The notes under the pieces are model-generated. The model searched no databases and was not told the DNA's origin. It saw nothing but the letters and a program-made list of their open reading frames with translations. The translations under genes and the position numbers were made by a program. Shown here one piece after another: positions 53,301 to 60,853 of a stretch of DNA of 64,000 bases. This DNA comes from Aquimarina sediminis (GTDB taxonomy: Bacteria; Bacteroidota; Bacteroidia; Flavobacteriales; Flavobacteriaceae), in assembly GCF_002895435.1 (NCBI RefSeq), contig NZ_POYJ01000005.1, positions 62,001 to 126,000 of the forward strand, written 5' to 3'. Within the stretch, counting starts at the first letter, position 1. Each line of letters begins with the position of its first letter.

Positions 53301-54000
53301 GATCTACCTTTTTAAAACCATCGGTAATCACTACTTCATCAAGGGATTCTACAGATTCTATAAGTGTAAATGTGTAATTCTTTTTATTCTTGTCTGTAAC
53401 GGTGACAGTTTGAGTTTGGAAACCTAGGTTTTCAATTTTTAGGACGTCTGAGACAGAAACGCGCATACTAAAGTTTCCATCAAAATCAGTAACTACACCT
53501 GTTGTAGTACCTTGAATAGAAACGGTTGCTCCAGGAATCGGAAGACCATTTTTATCAACTACCTGTCCGCTTATTTCAAAGCCTTTTTGTGGCATTATTA
53601 GCGCTTGCGGTTTGATTTTTACCGGTCCCTTAGAATCAATAGACCTTTTAATCAATACAATTTGCTTATCAACTATTTTATAAGAAATATTTGTATTCTT
53701 AAAAATTCTATCTAATATATATTCTACCCTCTTGTTAGAAACTTTAAGAGAAACTTTTCTTTTAGTGTTAACCTCAGATCCCTTAAAAAATACTTTAAAT
53801 TCTGTTTTTTGTTGTATTAAATCAAATACCCTCTCGATTGAATTATTTTTTACATCCAAAGAAATTTTGGTGTTTTGAGAATAGGTATTTGCATTTATTC
53901 TAAATAGAGACAATATAATAAGTAGTATTGTTAGCCTCATTTTCAAATTAAATATTAATTTTGCCACACCATTTGTGTGGTTCTGTTTAATTTTTTTCAT
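50302..54000 (-). CDS. SusC/RagA-family TonB-linked receptor with STN domain (locus 2)
   Basis: 1232 residues from the ATG at 54000 (frame opens at 54030; this start matches the MKKI...LNLKMKLTL layout of the other SusC). Signal segment (~20-38), STN domain (~42-118, KISLDVKNNSIERVFDLIQQ to VDKQIVLIK), beta-sandwich domain (~140-225, ISGQVVDKNGLPIPGATVSI), TonB box-like DEVVITDG, plug with RIRGNTSLNGNNNPIWVVDG, then barrel to terminal Phe (SLNVGF). With SusD, the metallohydrolase and DUF4302 protein it forms a complete import complex; the STN domain signals to the FecR at 54124. Confidence 0.94.
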   Translation of the reverse strand: MKKIKQNHTNGVAKLIFNLKMRLTILLIILSLFRINANTYSQNTKISLDVKNNSIERVFDLIQQKTEFKVFFKGSEVNTKRKVSLKVSNKRVEYILDRIFKNTNISYKIVDKQIVLIKRSIDSKGPVKIKPQALIMPQKGFEISGQVVDKNGLPIPGATVSIQGTTTGVVTDFDGNFSMRVSVSDVLKIENLGFQTQTVTVTDKNKKNYTFTLIESVESLDEVVITDGFKKVDRRLFAGVATKLNLEDIKIDGVSDASRLLEGRDAGVVVDNVSGSFGASPRIRIRGNTSLNGNNNPIWVVDGVILEDNVELDQQDLASGDINSLIGSSIAGLNPDDIQSFSILKDASATALYGARAKNGVIVITTKKGKRGSLRVNYNNNFAYRLRPRYTNFNVLNSQQELSVYAELVDKGLIDLTTAQLAESYGVLGQYYNLRRTNDVEIGANGQLADNFFRRYQVANTDWFKTLFNDLSLQQNHSLSISGGSDDAVYYFSASYLNDQGQTIGDQAQRYTTKLNTKFNLTDKFTVSTSLTGSFRDQRAPGTNDRSLNPLTGEFDREFEINPYTFSLTNSRSVTPYDENGNLEFFRKNYAPFNIIHELENNYIDIDVTDITFQTDLDYKIANNLTVNSVFNYRKAITQREHIIGDKSNQAEAFRADEGVLANVNPFLYQDRDNLTRPPYSILPEGGVNIFNEDILDYVYWRNSVSWNPYIGDNHQFTFLLGQEIKSSTRQRREYNGIGISYENGYLINTNPDAIDQLTDNNRQYFDIENFRDRFTGFFFNAGYTLNNKYTLNGTLRYDGSNLQGSSPDSRYLTNYNISGAWNIDKEDFFKAEWVDLLKLKATYGLSGGRGPSNTSASLDLRGTLPLRPQDVESVIRINSLENSNLTFEKLKEFSAGLEFSMFNNRVAGELGYYNRNSFDLIGDIKTSGIGGQAFKRGNYADLAVEGYEFALSTINVKTRNFEWSTNINVGYNTEEVKELKFDPRLVDLISPSGAPFTGREISALYSVRFAGLNEYGIPTFFDADNNRVTNIDLQSREDIEKILKYEGPTQPRGAGGLSNTFKYAGFSLSTNISFKFDYKIRLNSNFDAAYTDFNSLPGELINRWALPGDENITNIPAILDNRIIINQLNGFVNNGIVFTGDNAYQLYNNSDLRVVDGTYARMRSIALGYTVPSDYAKKLGLSSARIRLQGENLFLLYSDKGLNGQDPEFFNAGGAALPVPKTVSLSLNVGF

Positions 54001-54050
54001 ACTTTTAATATGATTTAATGATTGAACCATTGTTAAATTACGCTTAATCT

Positions 54051-54082
54051 AAATCGGGAGATGTTGCAGCATTTCTCGATTT
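54051..54082. promoter_or_regulatory. Conserved hairpin between fecR and susC (copy 2)
   Basis: Arms 54051-54063 and 54070-54082 (11 of 13 paired plus 2 wobble positions), loop TTGCAG, 51 nt upstream of the susC ATG at 54000. Next to the loop a G-C pair replaces the A-T pair of copy 1 (12329-12358), and the outer stem ATCGAGAAAT/ATYTCCCGAT is kept. A T-run follows on the + strand only. Confidence 0.6.
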
Positions 54083-54123
54083 TTGTTTTTTATAGTTATT
54101 ATGTAACCATATTTGATGACTAT

Positions 54124-55293
54124 TTAGGGGTTAATAATTATTTCATTTTCTTTGATATTGAAATTAAAGAATGTGTTACTCTTAAAGGTTTTTAACACAT
54201 CTTCGATATCTTCAATATCAAATCGACCAGTAAATTTTTCTTTTTTGATTTTTTGATAGTTAACAGTTATCTTTTTATCATAAGCTCTTTCAAGTTTTTT
54301 TATGATGTTTTCAAAACTCTCATTCTTAAATAATAAGACTCCATCAACCCATGCGATATAATTTTCTGTTTTAACATCAGAGATACTTAAGCTTCGATCA
54401 GATCTAGATAGACTGGCTTTTTGATTCGGAACAAGTATTTGATCGGTATCCTTATTAAAACGTTCCTTTGCTTTAGAAACACCTACACTACCTTCTACAA
54501 GAACAACTTCAGAAAAACTATCATTGCCATAAGAAGAAACGTTAAATTTTGTTCCTAAAACTTCGGTTCTAATGCCATTTGTAGATACTATAAAAGGATC
54601 TTTTTCGTTTCGAGCTACTTCAAAATATGCCTCACCAGATAATTCTACCTCACGAAGACGACCAGGAATAAATTGAGCAGGAAACTTTAGAGTAGAACCT
54701 GCATTGACATGAACAGTTGTTCCATCAGATAGAACTAGTTGAAATTTTTTGCCATAAGGAACTTTTAAAGTATTAATACTTAACTTAGCTTGAGAAGCAT
54801 TGCTTTCATCATTTTTGTAAACTATTTTACTTTTTTCCTGAAAACCTAATACAATTCCGTCTTCATTTTTAATCTCTTTGAATAACTCATTATCTTTTAT
54901 AGTTTCAAAACTTCCATTATCCTGCTGTAGAGTTATTTCATTAATGGGTTGATCAGTTTCAAAAATATCCCTGTTGTAATATAGTGTAGCACTAATTAAT
55001 AGACCAACAAAGATAGCTGCATATTTTAGATAATTATTGATTCTATTTTTGCGGGTTTTACTAAGAGATTTTGTATTTTGTATTTTCTTATGAAGTAATG
55101 ATAATGCTTTTTGAGAATCAAAATCATTTTTGTTCAATTGGATGTAATGATCAGCAACAATATATTTCTTGAATTCGTTTAGATTTTTTTCATCTTTTAA
55201 CGATTCTTTGAACTCGTTGAGTTCATGCTCGGACATCTCGTTATTCAAGTATTTATGTATTTGATTTATATCCAAACCGTTGTTTTTTTTCAT
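54124..55293 (-). CDS. FecR-family sigma-regulator protein (locus 2)
   Basis: 389 residues. Cytoplasmic N-terminus (~1-85), one transmembrane helix (~89-106, YLKYAAIFVGLLISATLYY), FecR domain (~170-275) with KVPYGKKFQLVLSDGTTVHV and LSGEAYFEVARNEKDPFIV, and the C-terminal DUF4974-type end with FKNESFENIIKKLERAYDKK. Closely parallel to the FecR at 12431, suggesting a shared origin of the two loci. It receives the STN signal from SusC at 50302 and controls the divergent sigma factor. Confidence 0.92.
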   Translation of the reverse strand: MKKNNGLDINQIHKYLNNEMSEHELNEFKESLKDEKNLNEFKKYIVADHYIQLNKNDFDSQKALSLLHKKIQNTKSLSKTRKNRINNYLKYAAIFVGLLISATLYYNRDIFETDQPINEITLQQDNGSFETIKDNELFKEIKNEDGIVLGFQEKSKIVYKNDESNASQAKLSINTLKVPYGKKFQLVLSDGTTVHVNAGSTLKFPAQFIPGRLREVELSGEAYFEVARNEKDPFIVSTNGIRTEVLGTKFNVSSYGNDSFSEVVLVEGSVGVSKAKERFNKDTDQILVPNQKASLSRSDRSLSISDVKTENYIAWVDGVLLFKNESFENIIKKLERAYDKKITVNYQKIKKEKFTGRFDIEDIEDVLKTFKSNTFFNFNIKENEIIINP

Positions 55294-55505
55294 GCGAATT
55301 ATTGGCTTATTTATAGGTAAGACTTAAAAAAAATGGAAAACCCTTACTTTGGGTACTGTTTTTTTTATTATTTATGTAAAGTTTTTGTTAATTATCTTAT
55401 GATAGGGTTTAAAAATGAGTTAAAAAAAGGATTGCTATAAAGAACGAAACCCAAATAGAGGAACTAAAAAAAGGGAATGAATTTGTATATAGGCATTTAT
55501 ATGAA

Positions 55506-55961
55506 ATGCACTATAACGAGCTGTGTTCGTATATCTTTAGCTTATCCAGAAATAAACAACAAGCAGAAGATATTGTTCAGAATGTAATGCTTAAAATCTG
55601 GAAGAATAGAGAGCGATTAAAAATCAATACTTCTATTAAAAGTTATTTGTATAAATCTTGCTATTATGAGCTTGTTGATACTTATAAAAAGAATAAAAAA
55701 GAGTTAAATTATATAGAACAGATACAAAAAGAGGCATTAGATATCTTTATGGAAGAAGATAACGATTTTATAAAAAAACAAATAAAACGTATTCAGATAG
55801 AAATTGATAAGCTTCCTCCCAAATGCAAAGAAGTTTTTATCTTAAATAAGATTCAAGGGTTAAAATATAGAGAAGTTGCAGAACAATTGGATATCTCTGT
55901 TAAAACGGTCGAAGCTCAGATGTCAAAAGCTATGGTAAGAATTAAAGATGCACTTGATTAA
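55506..55961 (+). CDS. ECF-type sigma factor (locus 2); true start probably upstream and non-canonical
   Basis: From ATG 55506 the protein has 151 residues and begins inside region 2.1. Region 2 continues AEDIVQNVMLKIWKNRERLK; region 4 has KLPPKCKEVFILNKIQGLKYREVAEQLDISVKTVEAQMS. In the same frame upstream, codons from 55431 to 55503 encode QIEELKKGNEFVYRHLYE, which aligns with the missing helix 1 of the homologue at 13731 (VIRIMKNDENAFRLIFNK). No ATG, GTG or TTG occurs in that stretch; the frame closes at a TGA at 55416, and ATT (55431) and ATA (55437) are the only near-cognate starts. Divergent from fecR. Confidence 0.85.
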   Translation: MHYNELCSYIFSLSRNKQQAEDIVQNVMLKIWKNRERLKINTSIKSYLYKSCYYELVDTYKKNKKELNYIEQIQKEALDIFMEEDNDFIKKQIKRIQIEIDKLPPKCKEVFILNKIQGLKYREVAEQLDISVKTVEAQMSKAMVRIKDALD

Positions 55962-56000
55962 CTTGCTTCTTAAAGGATCTAGTAAAAGCATTCTTCAAAT

Positions 56001-57155
56001 TTATTTTCTTAATGCATATAATCCCAGAATAGGACCTATTGATAGAAACACGTATAATAAAGTGTTGTCTAATACTTCTGATAAGAAAGATAATAACTGA
56101 ATACTAATAATTGTTATCGAAAATCCAACACAATTAATAATAGTGAGCCCCGTACCTCTAAGTTCTGGAGGAGCAGCCGCGGCAGCCATTGTCGAAAATT
56201 GGGGAGAATCTGAAATTACTAACATACCCCAAATACCCAAGGCTATTAAAAACCACTCTGGTGGTAATTGAAAAAGAAAAGGCGAGATAATACAAAACAC
56301 TCCTGAGATTAACAACGAGTTATATGCTACTTTTCTACTACCTGTTTTTAATGATATCAGTCCTCCAAGAATACAAGAAATAGCACCAACACCAATAATA
56401 ATAAAAGACCAGAAGGATATCTGAAGCTGAACAAAATGCTGATTTGCATATGTTTTGAGAATAACAGGGACAAAACCCCAAAAAGCATATAACTCCCACA
56501 TATGACCAAAGTAACCAAAAGCAGCTTTCTTAAAACCCGGAATATTAAATAATTGAGTGACAATCCCAAGCTGAAGTTTATCTACTAATTTTCTATAAGG
56601 ACCATCTGGTACCAAGAACCACATGGCTAACCCACCAATAAAAGCAAAAATAGAAGTGCTTATAATTACCGCTTTATAGTCACTGCTCCATGAAAATTCA
56701 TTGATTAAATGTGGAAAAGCTGTTCCAAGAACCAAAGCGCCAACCAAAAAACCCAGTGCGCTTCCTAAACCGTCTTTATAATAATCCGAAGCTATTTTCA
56801 TTCCAATAGGATAGATCCCCGCTAGAAAAAAACCGGTACCAAATCGTGCGGTAAGTAAATTAAATACAGTTATGTCTGGAATCAATAATGACATATTACA
56901 TAGACTTCCTAAAAATGCACAAATCATAAATATACGAGAGGGAGAAAAACGATCAGCAATTGTAAGCAACGCAAATGTAAGTGTCCCTATAATAAAACCA
57001 AACTGTACAAAGGAAAGGAGATATCCCAAAATATTAAAAGAAACGTCAAACTGAGTAGCAAGATCATCTATAACAGCGTTACCAGCAAACCACAATGAAG
57101 TACAAAAAAATTGTGAAATAATAATTACCGGAAGAATGTAGAATTTTGATCTCAA
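56001..57155 (-). CDS. MFS transporter
   Basis: 384 residues with about twelve transmembrane helices. The motif between helices 2 and 3 is ALLTIADRFSPSRIFMIC, a variant of G-x-x-x-D-R-x-G-R-R. Later segments include LGSALGFLVGALVLGTAFPHLIN and LLSFLSEVLDNTLLYVFLSI. It starts 4 bp after the CBM9-like gene, so the two are cotranscribed. The substrate may be a compound linked to that binding protein; none can be named. Confidence 0.88.
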   Translation of the reverse strand: MRSKFYILPVIIISQFFCTSLWFAGNAVIDDLATQFDVSFNILGYLLSFVQFGFIIGTLTFALLTIADRFSPSRIFMICAFLGSLCNMSLLIPDITVFNLLTARFGTGFFLAGIYPIGMKIASDYYKDGLGSALGFLVGALVLGTAFPHLINEFSWSSDYKAVIISTSIFAFIGGLAMWFLVPDGPYRKLVDKLQLGIVTQLFNIPGFKKAAFGYFGHMWELYAFWGFVPVILKTYANQHFVQLQISFWSFIIIGVGAISCILGGLISLKTGSRKVAYNSLLISGVFCIISPFLFQLPPEWFLIALGIWGMLVISDSPQFSTMAAAAAPPELRGTGLTIINCVGFSITIISIQLLSFLSEVLDNTLLYVFLSIGPILGLYALRK

Positions 57156-57159
57156 TAGG

Positions 57160-57942
57160 CTATTCTTTTAAAACTATTGTACCAAAAACATCAGCGGTAA
57201 TCCATCCTAGATTTTTTTCTTCTCCAGGAATAAAAACCGAACCAATAAGATTTTCTCTCTCTTTACTACTATCATTATCATGATAAGCGATAGCAAAACC
57301 CAGTTTCTGATCTTTTTGTAATACTACAGGGTCATTCACTTTTCCTTCTTTATAAGTATCATCATAAACCGTAATTTCAAACTCCCATACAGATACATCT
57401 CCTTGAGTGACTCGTTTTGATTTTACATGACTATTAAGTAGAATAGGAGTTTTGGATTCGTCTAGATCAACTACATTCCCATCTAATGCCACATGGTAAG
57501 CGAATGCATTATTTGAATATTGATGATTTCCTCCAGAATTATCAGCATCAATAAAAATGTCTATACAGTCATCATCCCACCATAACTTTAGTGGGTCTTT
57601 GTGTTGATCGTACAAAACATTATCCTTTATTTCTACCAAGATATATATAGCTTCTGGAGACCATACCATTTTATATCTGCCAAAAAAATCATTAAATGTA
57701 TATGATTTACCTAACCACTTTTGATCAAAAGCATACCATATAGATTCTTTCCAAATTGGGTCATTCATATCTCCATCCAGTTTAGGAACAATAATGGCCT
57801 TATTCACTTCTCTAATTTGATGGTCAATTTTACCTATTTCATGTTGATCTATAACCGCTAATGTACCTTCTAGATTGCTTGTTGTGTCTTTTTTGCAACC
57901 AATTAAAAGTAATAAAATGTGTAATAAGGCTATTTTTTTCAT
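57160..57942 (-). CDS. CBM9-like carbohydrate-binding lipoprotein
   Basis: 260 residues with a lipoprotein signal (LLLLIGCKKD, lipidated Cys16). PKLDGDMNDPIWKESIWYAF and FGRYKMVWSPEAIYILVEIKD followed by WWDDDCIDIFIDADNSGGNH are the characteristic CBM family 9-like module (PF06452), where Trp and Asp line the sugar or ligand site. A late FEITVYDDTY and GFAIAYHDND continue the fold. Surface or periplasmic, and paired with a transporter gene. No catalytic part. Confidence 0.87.
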   Translation of the reverse strand: MKKIALLHILLLLIGCKKDTTSNLEGTLAVIDQHEIGKIDHQIREVNKAIIVPKLDGDMNDPIWKESIWYAFDQKWLGKSYTFNDFFGRYKMVWSPEAIYILVEIKDNVLYDQHKDPLKLWWDDDCIDIFIDADNSGGNHQYSNNAFAYHVALDGNVVDLDESKTPILLNSHVKSKRVTQGDVSVWEFEITVYDDTYKEGKVNDPVVLQKDQKLGFAIAYHDNDSSKERENLIGSVFIPGEEKNLGWITADVFGTIVLKE

Positions 57943-58267
57943 AGTAGGATTTGGTAGTATAATTATGATAAAAGTAATGAAGATAATTTAAAAACTCAGT
58001 ATAGTATATAAATAAGTAATAATCAGTTAGTGTTCTGATCGCTTATTTGTTTTGCAAGTAAAGGATGCCGAGACAAGATTAATATTGCCCTAGGATATAA
58101 CTATAATTGTCTAACAAAATTCTACACTTCATTCTACAATGAAATAATAAAGGACAGCTCAATATACATTTGTGCTGTAAATATAAAAGAAGTGTCAGCA
58201 GAATTTGAAACACAAATTTAATTTCTGTTTACCCAATTTTAACAATTCAAAAATAGAGAAGTAAAGA
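57943..58267. other. Intergenic, divergent starts, nothing further seen
   Basis: 325 bp between the starts of the CBM9-like and OsmC genes. Promoters for both directions must lie here but no clear TAnnTTTG box or long repeat was found. Confidence 0.4.
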
Positions 58268-58732
58268 ATGAAACATTCGGCAAGAATTTTTTGGAAAAAG
58301 GAACCACAAGAGTTATTTGTGGATGGTGAGTATAGCAGAACACATATGTGGTCATTTGATGGAGGAGCAAAACTTATAGCATCCTCATCACCTCAAGTAG
58401 TTCCTATTCCTATGTCAGATCCATCAGTTATTGATCCTGAAGAAGCTTTTTTAGCATCTCTTTCAAGTTGTCATATGTTGTTTTTTCTATCTATTGCGAT
58501 GAGCCAAAAATATAGTGTTAAGACATATGAAGATAATGTTTGTGGGACTCTTGGCAAAAATAAAAAAGGAAAAACAGCAATAGAGCAAATTAAACTAAAC
58601 CCTAAGGTGATTTTTTGTGGTTCAAAACAACCATCTATGGCTCAAGTAGTAAAAATGCACGATATGGCACACGCAAGATGCTTTATTGCAAACACGATAC
58701 AGTCAGAAATAAGTATACATCCATTAATATAA
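58268..58732 (+). CDS. OsmC/Ohr family protein
   Basis: 154 residues, cytoplasmic. The thiol peroxidase fold shows PEEAFLASLSSCHMLFFLSI with Cys68 and HARCFIAN with Cys138, the two redox cysteines of the OsmC family, along with the conserved GxS-like PMSDP segment. Reduces organic hydroperoxides in characterised members. First of three closely spaced rightward genes (12 bp to the ACT gene). Confidence 0.88.
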   Translation: MKHSARIFWKKEPQELFVDGEYSRTHMWSFDGGAKLIASSSPQVVPIPMSDPSVIDPEEAFLASLSSCHMLFFLSIAMSQKYSVKTYEDNVCGTLGKNKKGKTAIEQIKLNPKVIFCGSKQPSMAQVVKMHDMAHARCFIANTIQSEISIHPLI

Positions 58733-58744
58733 TTTAATTTAGAA

Positions 58745-59140
58745 ATGAAAGATTTAGCAATACGTTTAGGAAATCACCCTGGAGCTTTAGCCGAAATGGG
58801 AGAAATATTGGAAAAGGCAGGAGTAAGTGTAGAAGGAGGAGGAGCTTGGGTAATAGGTGACTCTGGAGAAGCCCATTTTTTGTTTAAAGAAGCGGATAAG
58901 GCAAAAGAAGCATTAACAAAAGCAGGTATCCAGGTTGTAAAAGAAAATAGAATTCTTGTACAACGATTAAAACAAGATCAACCCGGACAATTAGGGAAAA
59001 TAACAAGATTAATGCAACAAGCAGGAGTAAATATACAGGCGCTTTATAGTGATCATGATAATCAATTGATACTGGTAGTAGATGATTATGAAAAAGGAAA
59101 GGTTGTTTCAGACAATTGGAGTAAAGGGGTATATGAGTAA
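58745..59140 (+). CDS. Tandem ACT-domain protein
   Basis: 131 residues with two ACT modules: KDLAIRLGNHPGALAEMGEI (~2-65) and ILVQRLKQDQPGQLGKITRL (~70-125), each starting with the P-G-x-L motif of amino-acid-binding ACT folds. No catalytic domain is attached. Such free-standing proteins are thought to sense amino acids or act as adaptors. In an operon with OsmC- and DinB-like genes; the link is unclear. Confidence 0.8.
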   Translation: MKDLAIRLGNHPGALAEMGEILEKAGVSVEGGGAWVIGDSGEAHFLFKEADKAKEALTKAGIQVVKENRILVQRLKQDQPGQLGKITRLMQQAGVNIQALYSDHDNQLILVVDDYEKGKVVSDNWSKGVYE

Positions 59141-59148
59141 TTAGAATT

Positions 59149-59619
59149 ATGGATTCGATTGAGATTGTTTTATTAAATGCAGAAGAGACCCGAAGACGAA
59201 GTAAAAAACTATGGCAGGGGATACCAAAAAAATATTGGGATTGGAAACCCGATAAAGATGCTTTTACTATTATTGAAATGATAAGACATGTGTTAGAGAG
59301 TGAACATTTATTTCATGTTATAATAGATAATAGGGGCAATCTGGGAGATTATCAATCTCCATGGGAAGGAGTGAAATTTTCTAGTTTGGAGTTTGAGTTA
59401 GAAATGGCAATACAGTATAGGGAAAGCTTTCTTGATATGATAAAAGGTTGCACACCTTATGATCTAGAACATGTAAGAATCGAAAGAACCGAAGTAGCTC
59501 AAAGTAAAAAGTTAGGGGATTACCTTAATAGAATTATATTTCATGAAGCTGTACATATGGGGCAAATGCTAAATTATTTAAGAACATTAAGAATAGAATG
59601 TCCTAATATATGGGATTAA
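59149..59619 (+). CDS. DinB/YfiT-like metalloenzyme-fold protein
   Basis: 156 residues, soluble four-helix bundle. The pattern WKPDKDAFTIIEMIRHVLESEHLFHVI supplies the first His ligand, and LNRIIFHEAVHMGQMLNYLR the H-x-x-x-H pair, so the three-His metal site of the DinB superfamily is likely complete. Function unresolved; relatives serve in thiol-transferase or stress roles. Last gene of the OsmC-ACT-DinB operon (8 bp gap). Confidence 0.82.
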   Translation: MDSIEIVLLNAEETRRRSKKLWQGIPKKYWDWKPDKDAFTIIEMIRHVLESEHLFHVIIDNRGNLGDYQSPWEGVKFSSLEFELEMAIQYRESFLDMIKGCTPYDLEHVRIERTEVAQSKKLGDYLNRIIFHEAVHMGQMLNYLRTLRIECPNIWD

Positions 59620-59647
59620 AGATATACAGAAGAGTTTATATGAAACA

Positions 59648-59890
59648 TAATTAAAAAAGTACTGTGATAATAATAAAACTACTGCTATATAAGAAAAGTT
59701 GCTGTAGATGTTAACAAAATTGCTGTAGCGTATAAAAAGTTATTGAAGCCCATAAAAAGTTACTGTTATTGATAAAAAGTTCCTGTAACTCAAAAAAAGT
59801 TACTGTAGCAGATAATGAAGTTGCTGTAGTCTATAAAAACCTACTGTAGTTTGTAAAAAGTTACTGTAATTCATAAAGGCTCTGATAAAT
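59648..59890. repeat. Array of about 12 degenerate 20-bp direct repeats
   Basis: Copies of a unit close to TAAAAAGTTACTGTAGT recur with CTG at 59662, 59682, 59702, 59723, 59743 (as TTG), 59763, 59783, 59803, 59824, 59844, 59864 and 59882, that is every 20-21 bp. Each carries a run of four to seven A, so the A-tracts are in phase with two helical turns. It fills most of the gap between the DinB and ArsR-type genes. It is not a multiple of three and does not encode a repeat peptide. Confidence 0.85.
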
Positions 59891-59978
59891 ATTTAATTAC
59901 TATTTTGATGATGTGGCAAGAAAAAACTATTAGACTAATTTAGCATATTAGAGTAAAATCAATATTTATTTACTGTTT

Positions 59979-60668
59979 ATGGAAGAATTTGAAAACAAAT
60001 TTTCTGAAGTAGCCGCTCTTTTAGGAGATAAATCTCGTGCTATAATGCTATGGTGTTTATTAGATGGAAGAGCCTATACTGCTATGGAGTTATCTGTATG
60101 TGCAGATATCTCTGCACAATCAGCCAGTAATCATTTAAAAAAATTATTAGAGGCTAATATATTATATGTAGAAAAGCAAGGGCGACATAGGTATTATAGA
60201 TTTACAAGTTCTGAGGTAGCACAGGTTATAGAATCTATGGCAGGTTTAGTATCACTAAATAATGATTATAAAAGAGTAAAAGGACCAAAGCAAAGTGATA
60301 TTACTTATGCAAGGACATGTTATGATCATTTGGCAGGAGAAATAGGTGTTAAAATCACAGATGCATTACTTGATATTGGAGTAGTAGAGGTTATAGAGAA
60401 ATCATACATTGTAACTCCTGTAGGGAAAGATTGGTTTAAAGACATTGGAGTAAACGTTAATGAAGTAATGTTGCAAAAACGCTCTTTTGCACATCCATGC
60501 CTTGATTGGAGTGAACGTAGACATCATCTTGCCGGTGCTCTTGGAGCTTCTTTTCTTACCAGTTTATTACAAAATGATTGGATAAGAAGAAAGAAAGATT
60601 CGAGAGAAGTGACTGTAACTTCTAGGGGAAAATCAGAATTTAAAAAAAGGCTAAATATAGATATATAA
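59979..60668 (+). CDS. ArsR-family winged-helix transcriptional regulator
   Basis: 229 residues. N-terminal winged helix (~1-90) with LGDKSRAIMLWCLLDGRAYT, MELSVCADISAQSASNHLKKLLEANILYVEKQGRHRYYRF, the ArsR signature. The C-terminal extension (~95-229) includes a DITYARTCYDHLAGEIGVKITDALL segment with conserved Cys/His/Asp that may bind a metal or ligand. Longer than classical ArsR (about 110) and lacks its ELCV(C/G)D metal motif. Directly downstream of the 20-bp repeat array, which could be its own control region. Confidence 0.88.
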   Translation: MEEFENKFSEVAALLGDKSRAIMLWCLLDGRAYTAMELSVCADISAQSASNHLKKLLEANILYVEKQGRHRYYRFTSSEVAQVIESMAGLVSLNNDYKRVKGPKQSDITYARTCYDHLAGEIGVKITDALLDIGVVEVIEKSYIVTPVGKDWFKDIGVNVNEVMLQKRSFAHPCLDWSERRHHLAGALGASFLTSLLQNDWIRRKKDSREVTVTSRGKSEFKKRLNIDI

Positions 60669-60705
60669 AAACCGCCTTTTACACAATAAAAAAAGGCGGT
60701 TTTAT
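60667..60705. terminator. Bidirectional intrinsic terminator
   Basis: 13-bp perfect stem AAAACCGCCTTTT (60668-60680) with 60691-60703, loop of 10 nt. It begins just after the ArsR-type stop and has T-rich ends on both strands. Ends the rightward gene and may end the leftward acyl-CoA dehydrogenase transcript. Confidence 0.85.
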
Positions 60706-60853
60706 AAATTAAAATTAAACAACTTCCCGGTTTAATGCCTCGGGACAGGCGATTTAATCAGCATTATGTATTAGAAAATCTATTATGGGGTATCTAATGC
60801 ATAATACAGGTCAACTACAGAAAAGATCAAAAACTTAGTTTTCCTGTTTGTTA

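Noticed and set aside
59648..59890. CRISPR array
   Set aside because: Units are contiguous and degenerate with no unique spacers, and no cas genes are near.
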